Made by a program: the position numbers and the translations under genes. Positions 12,134-24,500 of a stretch of DNA of 64,000 nucleotides are shown here, piece after piece. The number at the start of each line of letters is the position of its first letter. The first letter of the stretch is position 1. The notes under the pieces are model-generated. The model did no database searches, was not told the origin of the DNA, and was given only the letters and a program-made list of their open reading frames with translations. Source of the DNA: Motacilla alba alba (taxonomy: Eukaryota > Chordata > Aves > Passeriformes > Motacillidae); the NCBI RefSeq assembly GCF_015832195.1, contig NC_052021.1, forward strand, positions 27,200,286-27,264,285, written 5' to 3'.

Positions 12134-15100
12134 TGTAAGTAAGCAGAGAGCTTGGCAAGTTTGTAGTGCTTGCTCAGAAGCTCATTTAAAACTTTGAGAG
12201 GAGTGAACTGAATATAAACAACTCTCAGGAATCTCTTTACCCCCAGGCCTCAGATGCTGCCTCCCATGGAAAGAAATGTATTGGGTGGTTCATAATCTGT
12301 ATTCTGTCAGGATATTTTAATGAGAGGTCAGTAAATACCATATATTTGGAAGTAAGCAAGCCAAAGCTGGGCTTTTTTGGTTTTGTTTTTGTTTTTTGTT
12401 TTTTTTTGATTACTTCTGCACAGTCAGATTTCTAGCAGGTGCATTCACTTTGAATGAAGTTTTTTTCTACTCTTCTTGGGTTCAAGTCTGTGGGCCAAAC
12501 AATTTTTGACTTCTCAAACCAGCTCTAAAACTTAAATAACTGTAGCATAGGAAGTAAATATGCAAAAGAGGTTTTGCAGAAGTCTTAGTACTTTTTCGTA
12601 AAAAACCCTCAAACTATTCTTGTCGCCTATGGTGATTAGGAATGTCATGGAAGCACTGTTTGCACCCCACTTCTTTCAGAAAGAAGAGAGACTGCTAAAA
12701 GGGAAAACCCTTTACCAAAATGTGGCGATTGACATTTCTTTTGAGTAGTACTTTTGGAGTATGAACTGTAGATTTACAGGAATTAGAAACCGAACAGTTG
12801 AAGTATTCCTCTCCCCCTCCTCCTTCCTCCCCTCCTTTTTTAAAGTGTCTTCATCAATCAAAATCAACACAAATGAATAATGGAGGCAGATAGAATGTGA
12901 AGAGACAATAGTGGTGTTGTTCAGAATTGACGGCCATAAATCCATTGTATCCTAAGAGACTGCACCAAGTAAATACCTGCCCTTGCCCACCACCAGTTAG
13001 CCCACGATTCAGAATATCATTTAAGTAAGTGCTGATGTCCCATGGAAACTTCAGCCCATTAATGCTCCCTTTATTTTAGAGCACCAGGGCTGCAATGAGG
13101 CAGGGAGACTTGAAGGGTGAAGGTTTGGAGTGACAGGGGAGTTTCCCTCTCCTCATTCATTTGTTAATTTGGGATGACAGAAACAGAAATGGTGTTCTTA
13201 CGAGCAGGTCAAAGGGGTTTTTTGGAACCAGCAGAAAACAAGGAAGCTGGTGCAAAGGAAGTTACAGAGCGCATCGTTTGAAATCATTAAAATTTGGGCC
13301 TAGCTGAGGTTTTCTCTGTAAGACAAAAAGGGGAAACACATGTCGATTGGCACTGCAAAGGCATGCAAAAGGGTAGAAAAGCCCAACAGAAAGCAAAGCC
13401 AAGAGGATTATGTACCTCAATTTCAGAGAGCATGACTTGTGGTGTGGATTCGAGCCCTGACGTTTTGATTCAGGTATGATACAGCCGAAGTCTCACAAGC
13501 TGCTCTGGTAGGAATTTGACACTGAGGGGCAAGAGCCCCTGGGGTCAGCTGCTCTTTCTGCCATTCCAAAATGCCAGGTCTCAAATGGAAACTTTCCTTC
13601 CTTCCTTCCCATTAGAAAGGTCCCTCCAGTTTTGTGTGCCTTTTGGAAGCAAGCCTGTGGGAGCAAGTGCAAATATGATTCTTAAACCCAGGCTCACACG
13701 TTCAGGAGGTTTAAAGTTGCTTGTTTTATTTTTGGTTCTTCTGTAATTGCAGTTTGTTTGGCAGAGCATGCCAGACATGGATCACTTGCTCAGGGCTTGT
13801 TAGCACCAACAGCATTCCAGCTCTGTTAGGATCTCTAAGTTTATCTACTCCAACCATATTCTCACACCTTTTATGATTTTCATTCTCCTCAAATTGAGAA
13901 AAAAAACAAAAAAACAACCAAGGCAAGTAACGGACTACCTGGCAGCAAGGATTGATGACCTTTCTGTTGGGACTGGGGAATGCTCTTTGAGATGAGTGTG
14001 AACAAGCAGAACTCCTGACAGCGCAGCACCTCACTGCAGAGGGACTTGAAGGTGCCAGTTCTGTTGTGAAAACAGTTTATTTAGTTGTTAGTGCCTTGAC
14101 TTTTCTGTCTTTGTACTTCTGAAAGAGGATCTGTTGCAAATGATGAACCCTTAGCCTTCACAAAGTACTGATCCCTCTATAACATTTTCTTAATTGAAGT
14201 TTAGAAGGAAAAAAATACAGTGTAGTATTTTAAGAGTGACTGCGTAGCACCTTTCCAAGTTTGCATGCCTGTCAACGCGATGTCATCCTGTAAGTGTGAA
14301 TGAATGACTCTATTTCCAGTTCAAGTTTCCATTCCTAGGCAAAAATAGCACCAAATACACTATACTTCCAGAACAGATTTTTTTAAAAACTATATAAGCA
14401 TATCACAATAAAAAGTGATCTGTAGTTATTTCTTCATTAAAAACATTCTGTATGCCCAGTACCAAGTGAAAACTATGAAAAAGAGAAGACACTGCTTCAA
14501 ATGACTGAATAAAATGACAAGAAATAACTTTTCATTTTGTTCTAACCGAGCTGAACTACATTTTGTAAGGATAACAGTTAAATTTAACATTCCTCAAGTT
14601 TTCCATTGTCTGGTTTTTCCCCCAACCAGCATGAAGCGCTGAAGCTTTAAGCAACCTGTCGTGATGCTGATAGTTTTTTGAAGAAAATATGTGTTCCTCA
14701 GCTGTTGCAGTTACTGCAGCATTTGTGCCTTTTCAGATGACACTTTGCCTGCTTTTTTTAATTGCCTAAATCCCATGTGCACAGTGATGAGGGCTGAGAT
14801 TTTTAAGGACCTTGAAGTATCTAAATCATGGCAGAGGCTAATTATCTCCAAAGATTTGATTCTTGGGTCTGATTCATTTAGTCTAGGAGTCTCAATGTCC
14901 TAATTATCTAACCTATTCCTTATGATAGGATTTGGGTTTTGGTTTTTGGTTTTTTTTTGTTTGGATTTTTTCTGCTAACACAAATAATTGATAAAGAGTT
15001 AGCAGAATATTCTAATGGTGTGCATTAGGATTGGATGTAAGGTAGAAAGCAATACCAAGGATTATAAATAACGGCTTGATCTGTAGAATTCTGAAATAGC

Positions 15101-15788
15101 CTCTTAAATTTGATTAACTGTCCTAATATATGGTTAATCATCTAAATCCTTTATAAACTATTTGTAAATGCACCCTTGACATAAAGCATGACTAGTTTGT
15201 CTGTATTTTATGAAACATGGCAATTGTATTGAGGAAATGGAGCAAAATTACTGAAATACAGACAGTGTAACTGAGAAGGCAAACTTGGTGTTCCAGGTCT
15301 TGATTGTGGAAAGTCAAATACTTGCAGTTTCTGAATTTTCTTGTGCAAATTTGTTGAGCTAAGGTAGTAAGGAGTAACTATGCTCTTCCCCAGAGCAAAG
15401 CAGGAAAAGGGAGGTAAACAGAAGAAGAGTTATAAAAGAGTTAAAGCACAAAAATGGAATGATTTCAGAATGGTTTGGACCTCAGTCCCGTGGTACAAAA
15501 CCAATAACATCAACAACAGAAATACTACAAAAATACTCATTCTTGCCCCTATGCTGCATCCAGCTGCTGTCTTGTTTACATGGGTACTTCTGTTTTCCTG
15601 TCAATGTCTTCAGATTGAATTCATCCAGTGCACAGTGAGCTATCTCTCCTCACCTCTCCACCCTTCTCATTTTTCTCTTTCTTTTTTTGTCCTGAATCAA
15701 TTCCTTGATCTGATTCATCACATGGACCCATAAGCTGTTGAGTCAGCACAACTGAGGTTGGAATGCTGTAACGAGATGGCAGAAGTGA

Positions 15789-15811
15789 ATACCAGGAGGG
15801 ATACCAGGAGG
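15789..15811. repeat. Short 12-bp tandem duplication
   Basis: The unit ATACCAGGAGGG at 15789-15800 is followed directly by ATACCAGGAGG at 15801-15811. It is a small two-copy tandem repeat, probably from replication slippage. Confidence 0.8.
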
Positions 15812-17079
15812 AAGTACAGGTGGAGGAAGGGACAGACTTGAGCATGACTCCTAAAATTAGCATTGCTGCTGTTTGCTTTGCATCTTGGAAACATGGTCTT
15901 GGCTTGAGTCAGAGCATTTAAACTATAAATTCCCCTCTAGCCTTTGACACCCTTAAACTTTACTTTTGCCATCTGCTAAGTGGGAATAACACTAGTTACC
16001 ACAGGGATGTGAAGACTTACTAGTGGTTGTTCAACCAATAAGCACATGAAAAATAGGGAAAACTGCTTTTTACACTCCTGCATTTTGCTGAAATAATTCT
16101 CCCATGCTAATGATCTACATTACATTTGTAGTAAAGTAGTTGTTTTCTGCTGTGTTCCTCCCATCAGAAATATGTTGCTAGAGCAAAGACAGGTCCCTGT
16201 TTTTGTAACCCAAGTGTCTCTATTTTTAGTTTTAAAATGTTGGCTGCATTTCTCTCTCTCTTTATTTTTAATTATATGTATATATTTATAGCTCTTGCTA
16301 TTGGGAGAGAACTTCCTGCAAACAGATCCATTTCTGTGGTGCCCTGCTCCAACATGAGTCCCTTGTGTTCCACCAAGAGGTTGCTCTAGAGTAAATGTCT
16401 GGTTGTAGGATAAGCCTGGTGAACTATAAACTTTATATTGCCTTCAGCCCATAGTAGATTTGCATGTGCAGGAGGTATTAGTGACTGGGCATCCGATACT
16501 TGGCAGTGTCACATCTGAAGACGTGAGTGACAGCAGAGATGCAGCCCCAGCCCCAGTGTCCTACAGAGTCGCTTCCTCTTTGGATAATTACATTCTCAGC
16601 TTTCTCTGCAATTTTAACTGTGGGGGAAGTATCTGTCCTCGCACCCTCATTTACAGAGGTGAGTCCTGTAACCATGCACCATTAAACAGCTGCCACATCT
16701 CACCCAGAAGGACTTTTTACATGATGTTCATATCTGGTTTGCATTCTGAGCTGCGCAGATCAGCAGTAACGCTACGTGGGTATCTGGAAGCAGGATTTGA
16801 CCTGTACTTGGGTTCTGGTTCACAAGCAGCAAGGAGCACTTGCTCAAATAGTTTCAGGGACTTCAGCAGGAGTACTGGTATGCAGAATCAGGCCCCTAAG
16901 GATCCTTGGTAATGAAAGGTATCCTGTAACTGTAAGGTATTATTATGATGACTACTCTAGAGAACACAGAGGTATTGAAGTTGGCAAAATGAATTACAGA
17001 GTTAAATGTATAAGCAAACCAAGAAGTGACTGATGTTTTTTGCATAGTAATAATCTTCATAATAGCTTCATTTGCACAG

Positions 17080-17640
17080 TTATTTCATTTTAAACTTAAG
17101 GCACAGTTTTGAAGCACAACTCAGTGGAGATTTTTCCTGTAATCTATAAACTTTAATGAAAGCTAATTGGAGGACAAATTTTAATCTAATTAAAATGTGG
17201 CTGCATAAAACAGAAAGGATGAATGAAGTGAAATGCTCTATGGGGCACAGTTTTCAAACAATGACTACCCTGAATACTAAGTCAAATGAAGCTTTTGTAA
17301 AATGATGATCATGAACATTGCCAGCAACAGAACAACCTTGAGAAACTGCAAATGAAAGTTTTCATGTATTCGGTTTAAAAAGTGGACATTTGACTCACAA
17401 CTGCGTAAGTACTTTTTAAAAGAAAATAAAAAGCAACACAGTCTCATCTAAAAACATAACAAGTAAATTAGCCAAAGGTGTACATTCCGTCCAAGTTCTC
17501 ATGATCAGCAGATGCAAATGTTTGCAGTGCGCCGATGAGTTATGAGCCCTAATGAGATTTCAATGCTGAGCAAACAATAAAAATTTATGCATTGCATAGT
17601 TTTAGTGGCCTTTGGCTTCATGGTTAGTGTTACACCCTTT
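17080..17640. promoter_or_regulatory. Candidate conserved noncoding segment
   Basis: This is a unique AT-rich block with no supported open frame, a TAATTA core at 17187-17192 and a consensus octamer ATGCAAAT at 17512-17519. Its composition resembles vertebrate developmental enhancers. Both motif types are expected by chance in a window of this size, so the call rests on overall texture and needs cross-species alignment. Confidence 0.25.
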
Positions 17641-18816
17641 CAACAGCTTCAGTAATATAATATCCAGCTGGCTTTGGAGGTAAGGAAAATTTTAGGGGTG
17701 AACTGAAATTGTGAGAAATAACGTGATTGATTGCTTTGTCAGAATAATGCATTTCCACGGTATAATTGTCCGTAGTAATCTCAGCCCGGGTATGGATACA
17801 TAGGTTCTAGTTATGTTCAGACACAAATTTTGACGGATTCAGGTGAAGAATGGCTTTTCCAGCATTTGAGCCAGACTGTTTCCTGTGCTGGGTACATGTC
17901 CAGGGGTCTCACAACAGCCCCTCTAACAAGAACATTCCTGTCATAGTCTGGCAAACAGGAGAATTGAAAAGCTGCACTTTCCCCAACAACTGTCGTGTCT
18001 CAAGAAAAGAAGTGGAGGACAAGCACAAAAAGAAAGGCACAATAGATATTGAAATAAATGTATGTAGTGGACAGAAGGGGGATGAACCAGGGAATTCAAC
18101 TGGTGCAGTGTGAGAGTGAGCTCAAATGAGTTAAATTTAAAAGTCCCATTTGTGGGTTAGGCTGTTATGCATCCAGAACCTCCACCATAATGATTGCCTG
18201 CATTACCCTACATAATATTAAAATCTTAGCGTGTGATTAATAGCAGATTCCCTGCATACGTGTCACAACACACATCTGCAGCAAATCTGCCAGTATATTT
18301 CTCTGCTAGTTTTACTTTGGGGCCATAAAGTAATTCCTGTTTTGTGAATGAGAATAAACCTATTATGCACTAGGTTAGCTACACCCAGTTTCTTCTCTTC
18401 AGGGAAAAAGAGCTGCTTATTTGATACAGCATCTTGAATTTCAGTGTTAAGAAGTGAGTTTAAGCCTTGGCTAGATTTGTTTGAGCAAGCTGTTGGGATT
18501 TGCCTTCACCATTTCTTAGTTATGTGTTTTCCAAAACCTTCTGTGCAGAGTATTGAGAAACTTCTGGACAGCAGTAAACTAGTGGACTTAATTGCAAGGT
18601 GTTTATTGCTAAATTTGTTAATGAGTCAACATGCAAAAAAGATATATTTATCCCTGTTTCCTCTTAAAGTAGTAGTAAAAAATAACTTCAAAAAAATCTT
18701 TTTCTTAAGCTGTTTGGTGATGCAGTTTTGCTGTTCACAAAAGCTCTTTTTCCCATCCACAAATAGCTACCTTTCCTTTTGCCCCAAGGGAACTAAGCAT
18801 AGCTCAAATGAAGCTT

Positions 18817-18835
18817 AAAAAAAAAAAAAAAAAAA
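18817..18835. repeat. Poly(A) run of 19
   Basis: This is a homopolymer A-run on the + strand. I looked upstream for a retrocopied transcript that could have left it as a tail and recognised none, so it is recorded as a simple homopolymer. Confidence 0.9.
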
Positions 18836-20218
18836 GGGAAAAGAGAGATTTTTCCCAGTTGTAACTCAAAGCCTCTGCATATTCACACATGCACACAAAA
18901 TAAAAAGGAAGATGAAGAAGCATTCCTCCAGTCTGCCCTCTGAAAAGTCCTGTCGACCTGTTGTGCTCCCCAAAATGAAAACAGAACCTCATGAAAACAA
19001 CTTAAAGGACAACAAGAAAACATAAGGAAAGCAACATCTGTTTTGCATTCTTGGCATCGAGTCTGTCCTTGCAACACAGGGTCTGACACAGATGTACAGG
19101 GTTATGACACCACTGAGTACTGCTTGATTTCAAATGGTGTAACAGAGCAGAATCAGGGCACTGAGCTCTTACAACTCTGTGCAGAGCTGGAGCGCTTGAT
19201 CTCCTTTGCAGATGTGGGACTCAAACCCCACTGAAGTTTTAGGCATCTTTCCATTGATTGATGTGGACTGTGGAGCAAGTCATAATCCTCCTCCAACCAT
19301 TTAGAATTTATTATTGACTGGACTCGCTCATCGTGTGTGTTTTTTGCTGTCTGTAAAGTCTCATTGCCCCGGTGTGTTCCAGTCAGCTGCCTTGTGCATA
19401 GGAACGCTCAGAGAAGCTTTCAAACGATGCTACATAATTAGCCTCTGCAGTTTTTAACTACGATAAAATAGTAGCAAGGGGAGAGACATTTAAAGGTACT
19501 CAGAAAGACAAAAAGAGCTCTGATTTAATTGAAGAGAATCGATAGTAATGTAAATTTGGGCAGCCAGAGTTGCCACGAGAGCAGCTGTCTCTCCATGACT
19601 GCTGGGATGGCACAGAGGGAGCACATCTTTTTCCCTGTTTGGTTGCCCAACCACAGTCGTAGCAAAGTTAGCTCACCTCACCCCTGGCACGGCTTCAGGT
19701 CCCCGTGGAGCTGTGCCAGGTGGCGGTGCCACCGTGCAGTGTTTTCACCTGCCACTAGATGTCTGTGTGGACTCTGAAACGTTCTCGAGGGGTGATGCCC
19801 CTGGTAAACACGACAGGCAAAACTGGAGCACAGGCTGTGGGGAAGCCTTCTAGTTCGTGTTTATAATTTTAACAGCATTACTTTAATTAGGCCTGTGTTT
19901 AAAGCAATGTGTGCTGTCTTAAACCAAATTCCAGCCTTTCTCATTTGAAGCAGATAAGGTGTTTTTCTTGTCCACATCTGTTGAAGACTGTTTCCCTTCT
20001 GTTCATGTGAAGAACTGAAACGTATCTTAATGCTGTGAACGTTTTGGAGGAAGTTGCTGAAATATAAAGTCGGTTCATCTTCTTTTTATCCTGAAATGAT
20101 GAAATACCAAAATATAGAATATCTTTTCTGTAAGTGAATTGGTGAGACACATACATCAGCACATCTGGCCTCATGGAGGAAGGTAATGCATCAGATGTTA
20201 AGTTCAGTATATTAAAGG

Positions 20219-20240
20219 AAAACAAACAAACAAACAAAAC
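20219..20240. repeat. (AAAC)n simple repeat
   Basis: Consecutive AAAC units make a short microsatellite on the + strand. Confidence 0.85.
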
Positions 20241-21179
20241 CTCTGGACCTGGGCACAGAAATCTATTTCCCAATTCTGTTTCTCAGCAACACACTGGCTG
20301 GCCAGGGCAGCTGCACCTGTGACCAGCTCTTCTGCAGATATCTCCTGAGAAAAATGCAAAAGTCATCAGCATATGTTTGACTTTCATTTATCTCTGTCAC
20401 CCGGGAATAAGATACAGATAGTATCAGAGCAATGAAAGGTACATTCTGATACTATTTTCAAGTTTTTTTGTCTAGACAGAGAGGAGCAACCACTTGTATC
20501 TCTGTGGAACACACAGCCCCATTCCACATGCTCACATCCTAGGCTGAAGGCCAGAGGGAAGTAGTAGGCTGTCTATATTAAAAAAAAAAAGTTTTAAACC
20601 ACCACCCACTCATCAGGTGACTGGAGACTGTGGTTGTAAAATATGCTGCAGGCAGAAGTTCTGAAAAATCCCAGAAAGTGTTGAAAACATCTCTAAACAA
20701 GGTATTTTTCTCCTGCACCTTTCTTGCTAAAGGTCCCAATTGCTGCCAAGAAAGCTAGTGAGAATGTTAGCTGCCAAATAAAAAATTTATGACAGTGTTT
20801 GGCAAAGGATTGTATCACTGCTTGTTTTATACATTTCCACAAGTCTCTTGAAGGGCTGTTGGACACATACGGCTCAGTGATCACTGTGCTTTATCTGTTC
20901 TTTAAAATATTGAAAAAGCAAGTTCCAATAAAGTATGATTTAAACAATATATTTTTTCTTTTAATACCCTCCTATAAGCACTTGCTATGATGAGAATATA
21001 ATTACTAAACAACATTCCATGTATTAAAATTGTTTTAAAATCCCTTTACCTGACAAAGTTACCTGTACATAGTAAAAATACATGAATTTTTCAATTAAAA
21101 ATGTATTGCTTTTGGAATTGTGCTTTTTATATGTAGGAGTCTGGGCCAATAAACTGTCTGTTAAAACATAAAGAAGTCT

Positions 21180-21570
21180 ATTCAGTCAAAGTTGTGTCTG
21201 CTATTTATGTTTCAAAACCCAAGAAAATAATGTGTTTGTATTGCATTTCTCACCAATATTAATTAGGTTTTTGGCTCTATCATTAAAGTAATGTTGGGGA
21301 GAAAATTGCTCGAGTGGATTTAGCAGAAAAAGTATATGTTTGAATACAGAGTTATAAGCCCACTGACAATAATTATTAAGCTGGCTGATGCTGAAGCAAC
21401 ACCCTTAAAATATTTTCCTCCACTGAAGAAACAAAATGGTCTGTCTCTGTCTTCTCAAACCCGTTATCAGATTAGGCTTCCAGCTGATAATTAGTGCTGT
21501 TTAACACAGATCTCATTGCTGGGAAATCTCAAAGCCTGAGCGGTTTACTTTTTCTCATTATCATGTGCTG
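21180..21570. promoter_or_regulatory. Candidate conserved noncoding segment
   Basis: This is unique AT-rich intronic sequence with two TAATTA homeodomain-type cores (21370-21375 and 21488-21493) and no repeat signature. It resembles a developmental enhancer in texture. TAATTA is common in AT-rich DNA, so the evidence is weak without alignment. Confidence 0.22.
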
Positions 21571-24500
21571 CTGGAGGTGGGAGCTCTGGAGCATGGAGCT
21601 GTACCCCCCTGCACCATATTGTCATCAGCAGACAAAGAGCCTCCTCTTCTCTCTGGTGGCCAGGAGGTGGTGGGACACGGCTCTGGCTTGCTGTCCCCTT
21701 CCAAGGGGACAACCAGAGCGGTCCCCAAGCTGCCCCAGGGCCTCACAGCTCTGTGCCTTCATGGCACAGCAAATACTCTTGAGCAGCCAACAGCACTACA
21801 GCTGCTGAACGCCTTGTGTATGCTTGTGCATTTCATGGTGTTTGATATAAAGTACTCAAGACAGACCAGCATTAAGAGGATTATTTCAGACAGCATTAGG
21901 AGTTAATTTACAGAAGATTAGCTCTAAATCAGGCAGATATCATAAGCAAATTAGCATCAGTTGTAAGAGATTCAGAATCAAAATGTGTGGTGGTTTTAGT
22001 TTTCCCTTGCATGTGCTTAGTGGAAGAGTAGTATCTTTATTCGTTTCCCCCACTAAGGTGTTACATCTCAAATATTGAAGAACAGGTATACTTTTTTTTT
22101 CCTACATGCACACTATTTATTATGATGCTGTTTATTGGCAGTGAAACTGCTTAGCTCCAAATACCCTTCCTCTGCTGAATATTTTATATTTCATGCCATT
22201 TTTTCATTGAGTAATGTTTTGTTTGGACCTAGAAAGGATGTCTCCATGGTGTGTTACAATATTTTAAATAGGTAATATGGAGCTTTACTTCTGAGTAACA
22301 TAGTTAATCCTTTTTTTTTCTGTTAAAATGAGTCACATTCTAATGCCAACTCATAAAAATAAAGGAGTGTATAAAATGCTACATACCAGAGCGAAGATTA
22401 TAGGTACTTAAAAATAGCTTCCTTAATGTTTAAGCTTGTAAATTATAAATTTGTTTTATTTCCACAGCAGCGATGGTTAATTTGTATTAAAAAGCAGATT
22501 CTGTTCTTCAGTCAATTTTCCAGACAAATTTTTCTTGCTGCAGACAGGCAGACATGAGCACCTATCCCATCCCTTCTCAGTATGGCAGTTTTGGGACCAC
22601 TTGCCCAATTAGTGTAGAAGATGATGAAATGGATTGGGCCACGATATTAAAGCCTGTGCCCTGACTTGTCCTTGAGATTCTGAAGGTTTTGAAGTCTACA
22701 AATGGGATTCCCATCTTTGGAGAAATTTGTGTTCTGCTGTCCAAAAGATTAAACTGCTTAGTCTTCAGTGTGCTCCTGAACACTTGGGGTTTTAACAGAG
22801 GAGGGAAGTCTGGGCGGTGTTTTTTACGATTTTTTCCTTCTCTTGATGGACCAAATTCCTCTTGACAAGGTTGGCCTGAGGTCATGAATATCTCCCTGCC
22901 TTCTATGAGACAGGAATCTCTGTGCCTTCCAGGAGATCATGAAGACTTACGCCCACCCTAAGCCAGTTGGGCTTGCAGGTCCCTCTGGTTGCAAGACCTG
23001 CGAGGGGCTCTTGCACTGTGACTTTGTGCCCTGTGGTTTTACCAAATATTTGGAGGCTCGACGTGGTCGTTAAACCGAGGTGTCTGGGGTCATGACAAAG
23101 TAGAGGCTTCTCTGCTCCCCTAATAGAAATACTGTAACATGCTGAAAAGAAAATACTTTCATAGCGGCAAGTATCTCCTGACAACTAATTTGATAGTTCT
23201 CTATCAGGTAAACCATTTGTGAATACATCGATTCTTTTTATTTTTCACTGTTCTGTCTTCACTGTTCCCAGGTTTTCTCTGAACCGGTTGGGCAAAAATT
23301 GATTTTTATTTGTTCCACTGGCCTTGTGGAAAATTAGCTTATGAACTGGTTTTTATAGGAAGACTCAAAGCACAGAAAAGGTTGAAAAATAAGCCTATAG
23401 CAGTCAAAATTGTTGTCTGAAATGTCTTCAGACTGGAAGGCTGAATTTATTGCTCAAAACAAGTACTAGCATTGTGGAGGTGTGCAGTCCTGCTCATTAT
23501 CACTGGAAAAGGGGGAACCAAAAAGCACAGTAAAAAATTAAATTTTAATAATGCTCGTGATATTTTCTAAATCCTTCTTGACAGAAAGATTCTCATTATT
23601 TTTATCTGTCTCAGAGTAGGCTCTTTTAATGCCATCTCACAAATGGCCTTAGCCATGATTGTTTTCCTTTCTTTTATAGCATTTGAAAAAAAATGAATAT
23701 ATACCAAAAAAAATTCTATTCTATCATTCAAGAAGTGCCATGAAATGGTAACATTTTGGATAGCAGATCTTCAGGAACAATTGCTGCAGATGCCTTCAGG
23801 TTTTTACAAAAGAGGTCAACATTGTTAAGACAATTGTAGGAAACTTGCCATACAAAAAGATGCCCAGTCAAATATCCTGTAATCAGAAGAAAATAATGCA
23901 AGAAGAGTGTGTGTGTCCAGTCTCCAGCTTTGTCACACCTAAAACCTGTAGATTAGTCATTAATTAAATTGAGGCAGGGTGAAAGACGTTACTTCCTTTC
24001 ATCTGTTTAAGATATATCTTTTAGTGGCTTCTAATGATTATGGAAGTTGATAAGATGCAGACTTTTGGCATTTTTGTTTTCTTTAAATTGCACAGAATGT
24101 AAATTTAACTATATTTATCATAAAAGCCAATATGAGATCTTGTATGTTCTTGTCATTTTATAGCTAGCATACATTTATTCTGCTGGAGAAATAATTGCTT
24201 TAGCTTTGAGTGCTGACGAGGGGGTTGGGGCTTTTTTTTTTCTTTCCCTATTAACTGTTTGGGCACCAGGGTCTCATATACCCAACGTGCTGAAGAATGC
24301 CACTGCACCGACAGCTGGGCTATCCACCCTCCCTCTGAGCTCTTGCTAAAGCTCTTGTAATGTTTGCTAAGGCCTATGGTTCTTAGTCATGCTCAGGTGA
24401 CTAAATGTGTGATTTGTTCTTCTTGTTACTTCAGTACCCTGAGAAAGGCTGGTTGGAGATTAAGACAACCTTGATTCCTTCCACTTGCAGTTGCCACTGT

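Larger units (their letters stand above)
18000..21170. other. Intronic stretch, nothing recognised
   Basis: No exon or RNA gene was recognised. It contains an A19 run (18817-18835) and an (AAAC)n patch (20219-20240). The open frames at 18444-18818 and 19941-20273 show no domain and no splice support. Confidence 0.55.

Noticed and set aside
11844..12158. Minus-strand open frame rich in Arg, Glu and Lys
   Set aside because: It is produced by the TC/TTTC simple repeat at 12066-12133 and has no other gene-like property.
13768..14040. Possible old CR1 relic on the minus strand
   Set aside because: Only one short word resembles the CR1 3' end, and neither the tail nor the flanking CR1 segments follow. 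This is too weak to call.
16460..16912. 150-codon plus-strand open frame
   Set aside because: No domain or exon structure is visible, and it lies inside the inferred intron.
18440..18835. Processed pseudogene ending in the A19 run
   Set aside because: The sequence before the A-run matches no transcript I recognise, and no flanking target-site duplication was seen.
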